From Allobosea sp. (GTDB taxonomy: Bacteria > Pseudomonadota > Alphaproteobacteria > Rhizobiales > Beijerinckiaceae): a stretch of 64,000 nt of DNA. The DNA lies in contig JAAEQB010000051.1 of assembly GCA_024231975.1 (NCBI GenBank), forward strand, positions 1 through 64,000, given 5' to 3'. This document shows positions 1-8,543 of this stretch, piece by piece. The notes beneath the pieces were generated by a model. That model ran no database searches and was not told where the DNA came from. It worked only from the letters and a program-made list of their open reading frames with translations. Every line of letters begins with the position of its first letter. Within the stretch, counting starts at the first letter, position 1. Position numbers and translations under genes: made by a program.

Positions 1-108
1 CGCGCCGCCGGAAAACCGTCCAAGCTCGCCATCACAGCCTGCATGCGCAAGCTCATCACCATCCTCAACGCAATCATCCGAACCAAATCACCATGGAGAT
101 GCGCTTGA
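1..108 (+). CDS. IS110-family transposase, C-terminal end (partial)
   Basis: The window opens inside a reading frame of 35 codons ending in TGA. The peptide (AGKPSKLAITACMRKLITIL near its start, then NAIIRTKSPW) resembles the extreme C-terminus of IS110-type transposases, which end in a basic helix after the transposase_20 domain. The 5' part lies outside the window, so it cannot be judged whether the element is intact. IS110 elements have no clear terminal inverted repeats, so the element end cannot be drawn. Family assignment is from motif recognition only. Confidence 0.7.
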   Translation, partial: RAAGKPSKLAITACMRKLITILNAIIRTKSPWRCA

Positions 109-119
109 CCACACAGTCG

Positions 120-138
120 CTCTCCCGCAAGGGGAGAG
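120..138. repeat. Short palindromic repeat arm (CTCTCCC hairpin)
   Basis: CTCTCCC, a 5-nt loop and GGGAGAG form a perfect 7-bp stem. The sequence matches the core of the larger paired palindromes at 11663-11812, so this is probably a solo arm of the same repeat family. It lies between the transposase end and the end of the minus-strand AraC gene, and could also act as a terminator hairpin. Confidence 0.5.
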
Positions 139-164
139 GGGATATGGCGCGCTTGCCTTTGCCG

Positions 165-986
165 TTAGCGTCCTAGCGAGGCCTTCATGTAGTTGCGTGG
201 CGCAGTGCCCAGCCGCCGCCTGAACATGGTCGTGAACGCCGCGACATTGTCATAGCCCGCCAGCATGGCGGCTTCCGTGACCGGCATGCCTTCCGCCAGC
301 CGGGGCAGGCAGGCGAACAGGCTGGCCTGCTGGCGCCAGGCGACGAAGCTGAGGCCTGTCTCGCGCTGGAAGAGCCGTGTGAAAGTCCGCCGACTCATCG
401 CCAGCTTCGCGGCCCAGTCGTCGAGACGCTCATTCACCGAGGGGGCGGCCATATAGGCGCGGCAGAGGGCGGACAGCCGCCTGTCGGCCGGGATGGGCAG
501 GCCGAGCGGCCGGATCGGCAGCGCGGCGATCTCGGCCGTCAGCAGCTCCAGGACGAGGGCGAGCTTGCCATGGCCGGGCGGGGCGTCGCGCAGGCGGATC
601 GCCTCGACGATCAGCGCATGGGCGAGTTCGGTGACGCCGAGCACCTGCAGCATGCGCTCCGTGAGGTCGTCATGCCCGCTGACGAGATAGACCGACTTGA
701 TGCTGACATCGCTCAGCATCTCCACCGAATGCTGCAGCCGGGCCGGGATCAGCAGGCCATGGCCGGGCGGGATCATCCAGCTGCCCCGCTCGGTGTTGAT
801 CTGGACCACGCCGGAGAAGGCGCAGAGGAGCTGGATCTGACGATGGCTGTGCGGCGGGATCGTATAGCCGGCAGGGTTGTCGGAGACGCGGACCAGAACA
901 TCGCCGTCGGCGTCGGAAACCGTGCCATGGATATGGCGATGGTCGGAATGGAAGGCCTCGACCTGTCGCTGCGGCAGCTTTATCAT
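165..986 (-). CDS. AraC family transcriptional regulator
   Basis: A 273-residue regulator. The first half is a cupin-like sensor (about residues 20-100, with a HSHRQIQL segment typical of AraC_binding sensors). The C-terminal about 100 residues contain two helix-turn-helix units (LAMSRRTFTRLFQ... and a second ending FTTMFRRRLGTAPRNYM) of the AraC/XylS family. The frame stays open upstream to 1100, but the ATG at 986 gives the normal N-terminus and leaves a 104-bp divergent promoter region to the MFS gene. It probably controls that transporter; the ligand is unknown. Confidence 0.85.
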   Translation of the reverse strand: MIKLPQRQVEAFHSDHRHIHGTVSDADGDVLVRVSDNPAGYTIPPHSHRQIQLLCAFSGVVQINTERGSWMIPPGHGLLIPARLQHSVEMLSDVSIKSVYLVSGHDDLTERMLQVLGVTELAHALIVEAIRLRDAPPGHGKLALVLELLTAEIAALPIRPLGLPIPADRRLSALCRAYMAAPSVNERLDDWAAKLAMSRRTFTRLFQRETGLSFVAWRQQASLFACLPRLAEGMPVTEAAMLAGYDNVAAFTTMFRRRLGTAPRNYMKASLGR

Positions 987-1090
987 CGATTGGCCCGAAC
1001 GCGAAAGAATTAGACCGGAACACGAAAGCAGGTCACGGGCAAGCCCTGTAGAAGGAGCGCCGCCGAGAGTTCGCGCGCAGGGATGTCGCC

Positions 1091-2296
1091 ATGGTTGCAA
1101 CCATCGAGGGGAGCCGGCCCCGTTTCGAGAAGACGACGATCTCCGTCCTGCTGGCGGTGAGCTTCTGCCACCTCCTGAACGATGTCATGCAGTCGCTGCT
1201 AGCCTCGCTCTATCCGCTGTTCAAGGCCAACTACGCCCTCGACTTCGTCCAGATCGGCCTTTTGACCATGGCCTTCCAGGTCACGGCCTCGCTGCTGCAA
1301 CCGGTCGTCGGCATGGTGACCGATCGCTGGCCGATGCCCTATTCGGCGCCGGCGGGCATGGCCTCGACCTTCGGCGGCCTGATCCTGCTCGGCAATGCCC
1401 ATAATTTCACGGTGCTGATCATCGCGGCCTGCCTGATCGGTCTGGGCTCGGCGATCTTCCATCCGGAAGCGTCGCGGGTGGCGCGGCTCGCCTCGGGCGG
1501 GCGCCATGGCCTGGCCCAGTCGCTGTTCCAGGTCGGCGGCAATCTCGGCTCGGCGCTGGGGCCGCTGCTGGCGGCCTTCATCGTCCTGCCTTTCGGCCAG
1601 GGCAGTGTCGCCTGGCTCTCGGTGATCGCCATGGCCGGCGTCGTCGTCCTGACCCGGGTCGGCTCCTGGTACGCCGCCCATCGCCGGGCGCAGGCCGGTC
1701 GTCCGCCGGCGAGCCGTGCGCTGCCGCTGCCGGGTGGGCGCGTCGCCTTCGCCCTGTTCGTGCTGGTGCTGCTGACCGCGACCAAGAATGTCTACATGGC
1801 GAGCATCTCCAGCTATTTCACCTTCTATGTCATCGAGCAGTTCCAGCTCGGCTTTCGCGATGCGCAATTGATGCTGTTCCTGTTTCTCGGCGCGGCGGCG
1901 GTCGGCACCTTCGTCGGCGGGCCGATCGGCGACCGCTTCGGGGCGCGCTTCGTGATCTGGTTCTCGATCCTCGGCGTCATCCCGTTCGCGCTGCTCTTGC
2001 CCTATGCCAACCTGTTCTGGACGGGGGTGCTGAGCGTGATGATCGGACTGGTCTTCGCCTCGGCCTTCTCGGCGATCGTGGTGTTCGCGCAGGAACTGGT
2101 GCCGGGTCGCGTCGGCCTGATCGCCGGCATGTTCTTCGGCTTCGCCTTCGGCGCGGGCGGGCTCGGCGCCGCCTTCCTCGGCGGCTTCGCCGACGCCTAT
2201 GGCATCACCTTCGTCTACAAGGTCTGTTCCTACCTGCCGTTGCTGGGGCTATTGACGATCCTGCTGCCGCGGCTGCCTCGGCGGGCGCATAGCTGA
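1091..2296 (+). CDS. MFS transporter, Fsr (fosmidomycin resistance)-like
   Basis: A 401-residue inner-membrane protein with about 12 hydrophobic segments. The N-terminal SVLLAVSFCHLLNDVMQSLL and the DRWPMPYSAP loop are typical of the Fsr/fosmidomycin-resistance branch of the major facilitator superfamily. A basic, proline-rich cytoplasmic loop (about residues 195-215) divides the two six-helix halves. It is divergent from the AraC gene, an arrangement usual for a regulated efflux pump. Substrate is not deducible; family call is firm, Fsr subfamily likely. Confidence 0.85.
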   Translation: MVATIEGSRPRFEKTTISVLLAVSFCHLLNDVMQSLLASLYPLFKANYALDFVQIGLLTMAFQVTASLLQPVVGMVTDRWPMPYSAPAGMASTFGGLILLGNAHNFTVLIIAACLIGLGSAIFHPEASRVARLASGGRHGLAQSLFQVGGNLGSALGPLLAAFIVLPFGQGSVAWLSVIAMAGVVVLTRVGSWYAAHRRAQAGRPPASRALPLPGGRVAFALFVLVLLTATKNVYMASISSYFTFYVIEQFQLGFRDAQLMLFLFLGAAAVGTFVGGPIGDRFGARFVIWFSILGVIPFALLLPYANLFWTGVLSVMIGLVFASAFSAIVVFAQELVPGRVGLIAGMFFGFAFGAGGLGAAFLGGFADAYGITFVYKVCSYLPLLGLLTILLPRLPRRAHS

Positions 2297-2314
2297 GGAG
2301 CTCGACGGGGTCGC

Positions 2315-2884
2315 ATGTCGCCATTCTACGTCGTGACGGATTGCGAGTTCGACGGGCCGACGCCGGGCGTCAATTCGATGCTTTCCTTCGGCTCCGTCGC
2401 CGTCGCGGCGAATGGAGACATCCTCGGAGAATTCGAGGCGGTGCTGGCCCCGCTCGACGGCGCGGCGTGTGACGAGGCCACCATGGCGTTCTGGGCGCGC
2501 CATCCGCAGGCCTGGGCGGCGGCGACGGAGAATCCCGAGCCGCCATCCGCGGTGATGCGGCGCTTCGTCGACTGGATCGGCGCGATCGAGGGCGAGCCGA
2601 TCTTCGCCTCCCATCCGCTCGCGCTCGATGGGCCGTGGTTCGACTATTACCTGCGCCGCTTCATCGGGCGCCCGCTGCTCGAAGGGCCATGGGTCCAAAG
2701 CCGCATCTTCAAGCACGCGCCGCTGTGCCTGATGTCCTTCGTCGCCGGCAAGACGGGGCGCGGGCAATGGGAGTGCGATGTCGAGCGCTATCCGGCCGAA
2801 TGGCTGGGCTCCGTCGCGCATACGCATCGCGCGATCGACGACGCCCGCGGCTATGCCAACCTGCTGCGCTTCTTCACCCGTTGA
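2315..2884 (+). CDS. 3'-5' exonuclease, DEDDh family
   Basis: A 189-residue protein with the DEDDh exonuclease signature: Asp9 and Glu11 in TDCEF, a middle Asp in the LDGPWFDYYL segment, and His171-x4-Asp176 near the C-terminus (HRAIDD). This fold trims DNA or RNA 3' ends using two metal ions. The protein is short and has no other domain, so it may act on small oligonucleotides or RNA; the exact substrate is unknown. It starts 18 nt after the MFS gene and overlaps the convergent gene at 2874 by 11 nt. Confidence 0.8.
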   Translation: MSPFYVVTDCEFDGPTPGVNSMLSFGSVAVAANGDILGEFEAVLAPLDGAACDEATMAFWARHPQAWAAATENPEPPSAVMRRFVDWIGAIEGEPIFASHPLALDGPWFDYYLRRFIGRPLLEGPWVQSRIFKHAPLCLMSFVAGKTGRGQWECDVERYPAEWLGSVAHTHRAIDDARGYANLLRFFTR

Positions 2885-3449
2885 GCTGATCGCTACGGGC
2901 AAGTGAGGTGAGAAAGTCCCGCTGTTCGGCCGTCAGCAGGCGCAGCGGGATCATGGTCGGCTGGCCGGCGCGCAGGTGCAGCAGCAACAGGCCGTCGGCG
3001 CTGCTGGCCTTGCGGATCGCGCTGCGCCCGATGAAGCTGCGCAAGCCATCGCGGCGGAACCAGATGCCGCGCTGCGTTGCCAACAGGCGCGTGCCGTCCC
3101 ACTCCGTTCGGAAGGCGTCGTAGACGGCCTTGCGCCGCCGCTTGTCGGCGATGCCCATGGCCAGGCCTGGTGCAGTGATGCCGATCCAGTAGACCCCGAA
3201 GCAGAGCGCGGCGATGCCGGCGCCGGAGCGGGCCGTGGCGATCCCGCTGGCGATGGCGAGGAAGGTCGCTCCGGTCGCCACTGCCAGGCCCAGCCCGATG
3301 AAGGCGGGCCAGCCTTCCCAGATGGTCGGCCGGGCCTCGGCGAGAGCCTCCTGTGCCAGCATCGCGTCGAAGCGGCCGAGCTCCTCCTCGGTATAGTCGA
3401 GCGTGAGCGCGATATGCGCTCGTCCGGCGGTTTCGTCTGCGGTCGGCAT
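2874..3449 (-). CDS. YcxB-like membrane protein
   Basis: A small protein of 191 residues from the ATG at 3449 (a TTG at 3467 would add six residues). It has two adjacent transmembrane helices (about residues 45-95) after a short soluble N-terminus containing LTLDYTEEELGRF. The C-terminal domain (TQRGIWFRRDG... then MIPLRLLTAEQ) resembles YcxB-like proteins. Function is unknown. It overlaps the 3' end of the exonuclease gene on the other strand. Confidence 0.6.
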   Translation of the reverse strand: MPTADETAGRAHIALTLDYTEEELGRFDAMLAQEALAEARPTIWEGWPAFIGLGLAVATGATFLAIASGIATARSGAGIAALCFGVYWIGITAPGLAMGIADKRRRKAVYDAFRTEWDGTRLLATQRGIWFRRDGLRSFIGRSAIRKASSADGLLLLHLRAGQPTMIPLRLLTAEQRDFLTSLARSDQLNG

Positions 3450-3589
3450 GGCCGGCGGCCCTCGCAATCAGGAGTCGGCATTCCCTTGCCATGGCGAGAG
3501 CAGGTCTCGCGACCCCCCGCGCTCTTGCCGGTGGCCAGCAGGAGCCTCGGCATGGCAGGTTGCCGGCTTCCGACAATCGGAGTTCTGCC

Positions 3590-4378
3590 TTGTCCGAAAC
3601 TGCCGTCGCCGCTGCCGCCGATGCGATCACCACTGCACGGCTGAGCCTGACGCCTCTGGCGCCGCTAATTCCGGGTGCCGCCCCGCGCGACCTCGTGGAG
3701 GCCTATGCGGTGCGCGATGCGGTCCATGCGCGCCTTGCCGAAAGCCGCTTCGGCGCAAGGGTCGGCTGGAAGATCGGCTGCACCACGCCGGTGATGCAGG
3801 CCTATCTCGGCATCGCCCACCCTTGCGCGGCCGGGCTCTTCGCGGGCACTACGCATCGCGGCGACGCCCAGCTGCGGCACGGCGACTTCATCAGGGTCGG
3901 CGTCGAATGCGAGATCGCGGTGCGGCTGAAGAGCGATCTGCCGGAGGGGCCATTCACGCCGGCGAGCGCGAGGGCTGCGGTCGGAGCGGTGATGGCGGCG
4001 ATCGAGATCGTCGACGACCGCTATGTCGATTGGCAGAGCACGGGCACACCGATGCTGGTCGCAGATGATTTCTTCGCGGCCGGGTCGGTGCTTGGCCGCG
4101 AGCATGACCCGGCCATGCTGCCGGATCTGGCGACGCTCCGCGGTCGGATTCTGATCGATGGAGCCGAAGCCGGCGCCGGCATCGGCGCCGATGTGCTCGG
4201 CCATCCCTATGCGGCATTGGCCTGGCTGGCGGAGCACGCCCGCGAGCGCGGGGTGCCATTGCGGGCCGGCGAGGTCGTCCTGCTCGGCAGCCTCGTCCGG
4301 ACGCAGTGGGTCAATGCCGGCGCGCACGTCCGGATCGAGATCGAGGCGTTCGGCGCGGTCGAGGCCGATTTCGCCTGA
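3590..4378 (+). CDS. 2-keto-4-pentenoate hydratase / fumarylacetoacetate hydrolase family protein
   Basis: About 262 residues from a TTG start at 3590, preceded by CGGAG at a good distance. An upstream ATG at 3491 in the same frame would add 33 residues that look non-native. The fold is MhpD/HpaH-like: GWKIGCTTPVMQAYLG at about residues 58-73, VECEIAVRL with the metal-binding Glu pair, then IEIVDDRY. Members hydrate 2-hydroxypenta-2,4-dienoate in meta-cleavage pathways or decarboxylate oxalocrotonate. No other meta-pathway gene is nearby, so the true substrate is open. Confidence 0.8.
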   Translation: MSETAVAAAADAITTARLSLTPLAPLIPGAAPRDLVEAYAVRDAVHARLAESRFGARVGWKIGCTTPVMQAYLGIAHPCAAGLFAGTTHRGDAQLRHGDFIRVGVECEIAVRLKSDLPEGPFTPASARAAVGAVMAAIEIVDDRYVDWQSTGTPMLVADDFFAAGSVLGREHDPAMLPDLATLRGRILIDGAEAGAGIGADVLGHPYAALAWLAEHARERGVPLRAGEVVLLGSLVRTQWVNAGAHVRIEIEAFGAVEADFA

Positions 4379-4414
4379 CATCCGCGCCGGAGGATCGCTC
4401 CGGCGCCGCCGCGG

Positions 4415-7261
4415 TCAGACGAACTGGCCGTGGCAGTGCTTGAACTTCTTGCCGGAGCCGCAGGGGCAAAGCTCGTTGCGGCCGACCTTGCCCCAGCTCG
4501 CGGGATCGGCCGGGTTGCGTTCGGCGACGGCGAGATCGCCATCGGTCGCGGCGAATTGCGGCTGGGCGGCGAAGAAGCCGGCGGGCGGCGGAGGCAGGGC
4601 ATCGCCGCCGTTCTGGTCGATCAGCTGGCCTTCTTCCGAGGGCTGCTCGAAGCGGACCTCGACGCGCATCAGATTGCCGGTGACCTGCTCGCGCAGGCGG
4701 CCGATCAAACTGTCGAACAGCTCGAAGGCTTCCTGCTTGTACTCGTTCAGCGGGTCGCGCTGGGCATAGCCGCGCCAGCCGATGACCTGGCGCAGATGGT
4801 CGAGCGTAACCAGGTGCTCGCGCCAGAGATGGTCGAGCGTCTGCAGCAGCACCTGCTTCTCGATATAGGTCATCACCTCTTCGGTGTTGCGCTCGATGCG
4901 CGCCGCATAGTCCTCGTCGGCGATCTTGCGGATGCGCTCGCGCAATTCGGCGTCGGCGATGCCCTCTTCCTTGGCCCAGTCCTCGATCGGCAATTCGAGG
5001 TTGAGATAGGTCGCGACGTCCTCGCGCAGACCGGCCGCATCCCACTGCTCGGGATAGGCGTCCTCGGGAATGCGGCGGGAGACGGTGTCCTCGACGACGC
5101 CGTGGCGCATGTCGTCGATGGTCTCGCGCACGCTCGCCTCGCGCATGAAGTCGCGGCGCTGCTCGAACACGACCTTGCGCTGGTCGTTCATGACGTCGTC
5201 GTATTTCAGGATGTTCTTGCGGATATCGAAGTTGCGCGCCTCGACCTTGCCTTGCGCCTTCTCGACCGCCTTGTTGATCCAGGGGTGGACGATCGCCTCG
5301 TCCTCCTGCAGGCCGAGCTTCTGCAGCATCCCGTCCATCCGGTCGGAGCCGAAGATGCGCATCAGGTCGTCCTGAAGCGACAGGAAGAATTTTGAGCGGC
5401 CGGGGTCGCCCTGGCGGCCGCCGCGGCCGCGCAGCTGGTTGTCGATGCGCCGGCTCTCATGGCGCTCGGTGCCGATGATGTAGAGGCCGCCGGGGCGAGT
5501 CATGGTCTTGGCCGGGCGCGAGCCCTTGGCGGGCTCGAGCTCGATGGTCTCGGAGGCGCTGAGGACCATCTCCTTGAAGCGGGCGACCTCGGCCTCGATC
5601 TCCTTGATCTTGGCGTCCTTCTCCGGTCCGTCCTCCATGCCGGCGGTCTCGATCGAGACGCGCATCTCGACATTGCCGCCGAGTTTGATGTCGGTGCCGC
5701 GGCCGGCCATGTTGGTGGCGATGGTGATCGCGCCGGGCACGCCGGCCTCGGCGACGATGAAGGCTTCCTGCTCGTGGAAGCGGGCGTTCAGCACCGCGAA
5801 CTGCTTGGTGCTCTTGCCGGTGCGAGCGGCGGCGTAAAGCGTATCCAGTGCGCCGGGCTGGCCGAAGTCGATTTGCTTGAAGCCGGCGGCGACCAGCATC
5901 TCGGCGATCTGCTCGGACTTCTCGATCGAGGCGGTACCGACCAGCACGGGCTGCAGGCGCTCGCTGGCGCGCTCCAGTTCCTTGATGATCGCCTTCACCT
6001 TCTCCGGGAAGCTGCGATAGACCTCGTCGTCGTCGTCGATACGGGCGACCGGGACGTTGGTCGGAATCTCGACCACTTCGAGCTTGTAGATCTGCTCGAA
6101 CTCGTCGGCCTCGGTGCCGGCGGTGCCGGTCATGCCGGCGAGCTTCTTGTAGAGGCGGAAATAGTTCTGGAAGGTGATCGAGGCGAGCGTCGCGTTCTCG
6201 GGCTGGACGGTGACGTGCTCCTTCGCCTCGAGCGCCTGGTGCAGGCCTTCCGAATAGCGCCGGCCCGGCATCATGCGACCGGTGAACTCATCAATGATCA
6301 CCACCTCGTCATTGCGGACGATGTAGTCCTTGTCGCGCGTGAACAGCGAATGGGCGCGCAGCGCCTGGTTGACGTGGTGGACCAGGGTGACGTTGACGGA
6401 GTCGTAAAGGTCGCCCTCCTTCAGCAGGTCGGCCTCCCGCAGCAACTGCTCGATATGCTCGTTGCCGGCCTCGGTCAGGGCGACCGTGCGCTGCTTCTCG
6501 TCGACCTCGAAATCGGTCTTGATCAGCTTGGGCAGGACCTTGTCGATCGCGACATAGAGATCCGATTTGTCGTCGAGCGGGCCGGAGATGATCAGCGGCG
6601 TGCGGGCTTCGTCGATCAGGATCGAGTCGACTTCGTCGACGATCGCGAAATGATGGCCGCGCTGGCTCATCTGCGCGACCTCGTACTTCATGTTGTCGCG
6701 CAGATAGTCGAAGCCGAACTCGTTGTTCGTGCCGTAGGTGATGTCGCTGGCGTAGGCGCGCTGGCGCTCCTCGTCATCGAGCCCATGCACGATGATGCCG
6801 AAGCTGAGCCCGAGGAAATTGTAGATCTTGCCCATCCACTCGGCGTCGCGGCGGGCGAGGTAGTCGTTGACGGTGACGACGTGGACGCCCTTGCCGGCGA
6901 GCGCGTTGAGGTAAACCGGCAGGGTCGCGACCAGCGTCTTGCCCTCGCCGGTCTTCATCTCGGCGATCGAGCCCTCGTGCAGCACCATGCCGCCGATCAG
7001 CTGGACGTCGAAATGGCGCTGGCCGAGCACGCGCTTGGCCGCCTCGCGCACGGTGGCGAAGGCCGGCACCAGGAGGTCGTCGAGCTTGGCACCCTCAGTG
7101 AGCTGCTGCTTGAAGGTTTCGGTGCGGGCGCGAAGAGCCTCGTCGGAGAGCTGGGACACCTCGGCTTCGAGCGCGTTGATCGCCGCGACGCGGGGTTGGT
7201 AGCCCTTCACCCGTCGATCGTTCGACGAGCCGAAGAGTTTCTTTGCAAGCGCGCCAAGCAT
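4415..7261 (-). CDS. secA: Protein translocase ATPase subunit SecA
   Basis: A 948-residue SecA, the motor that pushes preproteins through SecYEG. The start at 7261 gives the standard N-terminus MLGALAKKLFGS; the frame stays open further upstream but that is not SecA-like. Visible are Walker A (MKTGEGKTLVA, about residue 102), DEVDSILIDEARTPLIISGP in the DEAD domain, the IDNQLRGRGGRQGDPG helicase motif and a C-terminal zinc motif CPCGSGKKFKHCHG that binds SecB and phospholipid. Length is normal for alphaproteobacteria. It is divergent from a periplasmic folding factor, a conserved rhizobial arrangement. Confidence 0.98.
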   Translation of the reverse strand: MLGALAKKLFGSSNDRRVKGYQPRVAAINALEAEVSQLSDEALRARTETFKQQLTEGAKLDDLLVPAFATVREAAKRVLGQRHFDVQLIGGMVLHEGSIAEMKTGEGKTLVATLPVYLNALAGKGVHVVTVNDYLARRDAEWMGKIYNFLGLSFGIIVHGLDDEERQRAYASDITYGTNNEFGFDYLRDNMKYEVAQMSQRGHHFAIVDEVDSILIDEARTPLIISGPLDDKSDLYVAIDKVLPKLIKTDFEVDEKQRTVALTEAGNEHIEQLLREADLLKEGDLYDSVNVTLVHHVNQALRAHSLFTRDKDYIVRNDEVVIIDEFTGRMMPGRRYSEGLHQALEAKEHVTVQPENATLASITFQNYFRLYKKLAGMTGTAGTEADEFEQIYKLEVVEIPTNVPVARIDDDDEVYRSFPEKVKAIIKELERASERLQPVLVGTASIEKSEQIAEMLVAAGFKQIDFGQPGALDTLYAAARTGKSTKQFAVLNARFHEQEAFIVAEAGVPGAITIATNMAGRGTDIKLGGNVEMRVSIETAGMEDGPEKDAKIKEIEAEVARFKEMVLSASETIELEPAKGSRPAKTMTRPGGLYIIGTERHESRRIDNQLRGRGGRQGDPGRSKFFLSLQDDLMRIFGSDRMDGMLQKLGLQEDEAIVHPWINKAVEKAQGKVEARNFDIRKNILKYDDVMNDQRKVVFEQRRDFMREASVRETIDDMRHGVVEDTVSRRIPEDAYPEQWDAAGLREDVATYLNLELPIEDWAKEEGIADAELRERIRKIADEDYAARIERNTEEVMTYIEKQVLLQTLDHLWREHLVTLDHLRQVIGWRGYAQRDPLNEYKQEAFELFDSLIGRLREQVTGNLMRVEVRFEQPSEEGQLIDQNGGDALPPPPAGFFAAQPQFAATDGDLAVAERNPADPASWGKVGRNELCPCGSGKKFKHCHGQFV

Positions 7262-7567
7262 GTCTGGCCTTTCAATAGCGAATCCGGCCGGCGCGGATCG
7301 CGCGACCGAAGCGGTAACCCTCAGAAATTCACGCGCGTGTTTAGACGGGCGCGGGCGCGTGGTCCAGCACGCGCTTATCCGCGCGCATGTGGGGTCCGGC
7401 GAGGCGGGTTCCAAGGGGCGAAGGCTGGGGCCGGGCGGGCTGCGGCGGATTGAACCAGCCGAGCCGGCTCGCGTTGATGTGCGAAGCCCCGTCTTGCCAA
7501 GGCCGCGTTCTGCTGGCACTCAGCCGGCGAGATCGATCTTCGCGCCGTCAGTCGAAAGGCCGCACCG
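7262..7567. other. Divergent intergenic region secA / ppiC
   Basis: A 306-bp gap between two divergent genes. It must hold both promoters, but I see no clear -35/-10 pair, no long inverted repeat and no convincing small gene. An upstream secM-like leader peptide was looked for and not seen. Confidence 0.5.
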
Positions 7568-8413
7568 ATGTTGTCCTCCCGTCTCGCCATGCTGTCGCTT
7601 GGCTTCGCGCTGGCCGCCGTGCCGGCCCTTGCGCAGCAGGACAAGCCCGTCGCCAAGGTCGACGGCATCACCATCACCGAGGGCGACCTCAAGCTGGCCG
7701 AGGAGGATCTCGGCGAGCGCACCGCGCAGATGCCGGAAGACCGCAAGCGCGAGGAGGTGATCAACTATCTGGTCGATCTCAAGCTCGGCGCCAAGGCAGC
7801 GGCCGCTGCCAAGGTCGGCGAGGGGCCGGAGTTCGCCAAGCGCCTCGCCTATAACCGCGACAAGCTGCTGCTCGACGAATACCTGACGAGCGAAGCCAAG
7901 AAGGCGGCGACGCCGGAAGCAGCCAAGAAGCTGTTCGACGACACCGTCAAGGCGATGAAGCCGGAGGAAGAGGTCCACGCCCGCCATATCCTGGTGCCCG
8001 AGGAGGCGCAGGCCAAGGCGGCGCTGGAGCGGCTGAAGAAAGGCGAGGACTTCGCCAAGGTCGCGGCCGAGCTCTCCAAGGATCCGGGTTCGGGCAAGGA
8101 GGGCGGCGATCTCGGCTGGTTCGCCAAGGACCGGATGGTGCCTGAGTTCGCCGAGGCCGCCTTCAAGCTCGACAAGGGCCAGCTCTCCGAGCCGGTGAAG
8201 AGCCAGTTCGGCTGGCACGTCATCAAGCTTGAGGACAAGCGCACCAAGCCGCTGCCGAGCTTCGACGAGGTCAAGCCGCAGATCGACCAGTACCTGGTCC
8301 GCAAGGCGCAGCAGGACATCATCGTCGGGCTGCGCGACAAGGCCAAGGTCGAGCGCCTCGACAAGCCGGCGGCTCCGGCGACGCCCGTGCCGGCCGAACC
8401 GAAGAAGCCCTGA
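7568..8413 (+). CDS. Periplasmic peptidyl-prolyl cis-trans isomerase, parvulin (PpiC/PrsA) type
   Basis: A 281-residue exported foldase. It has a Sec signal peptide (cleavage likely after ALAQ, about residue 22), a SurA-like N-terminal helical part (VAKVDGITITEGDL) and a parvulin domain at about residues 136-228 with ARHILV, GGDLGWF and FGWHVIKLED motifs. The tail is Pro/Ala rich. It assists folding of exported proteins and outer-membrane proteins. It stands just upstream of argJ and is followed by a hairpin terminator, so it is probably its own transcript. Confidence 0.92.
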   Translation: MLSSRLAMLSLGFALAAVPALAQQDKPVAKVDGITITEGDLKLAEEDLGERTAQMPEDRKREEVINYLVDLKLGAKAAAAAKVGEGPEFAKRLAYNRDKLLLDEYLTSEAKKAATPEAAKKLFDDTVKAMKPEEEVHARHILVPEEAQAKAALERLKKGEDFAKVAAELSKDPGSGKEGGDLGWFAKDRMVPEFAEAAFKLDKGQLSEPVKSQFGWHVIKLEDKRTKPLPSFDEVKPQIDQYLVRKAQQDIIVGLRDKAKVERLDKPAAPATPVPAEPKKP

Positions 8414-8445
8414 TCGGACCGAAGCTTCATCGTATCGTCGTGATG

Positions 8446-8470
8446 CGCCCGGGCCATGCCCGGGCGTTTG
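8446..8470 (+). terminator. Rho-independent terminator after ppiC
   Basis: CGCCCGGGC, a CAT loop and GCCCGGGCG form a perfect 9-bp GC stem, followed by TTTGCTTTT. It is well placed 33 nt after the ppiC stop codon. Confidence 0.8.
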
Positions 8471-8543
8471 CTTTTGCAGGGGCTCGGACCCTTGTCTTCG
8501 CCCCGCCGCTGCGGCACATCGGGCCAACCATACGAGGAGGCGC

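Noticed and set aside
5459..7453. 664-codon open frame antisense to secA
   Set aside because: Shadow of the SecA codon pattern; composition is Gly/Asp/Val/Leu-rich, and no motif is visible.
7262..7519. N-terminal extension of SecA to 7519
   Set aside because: The added residues are Pro/Arg/Ala-rich and the canonical SecA start MLGALAKK is at 7261.
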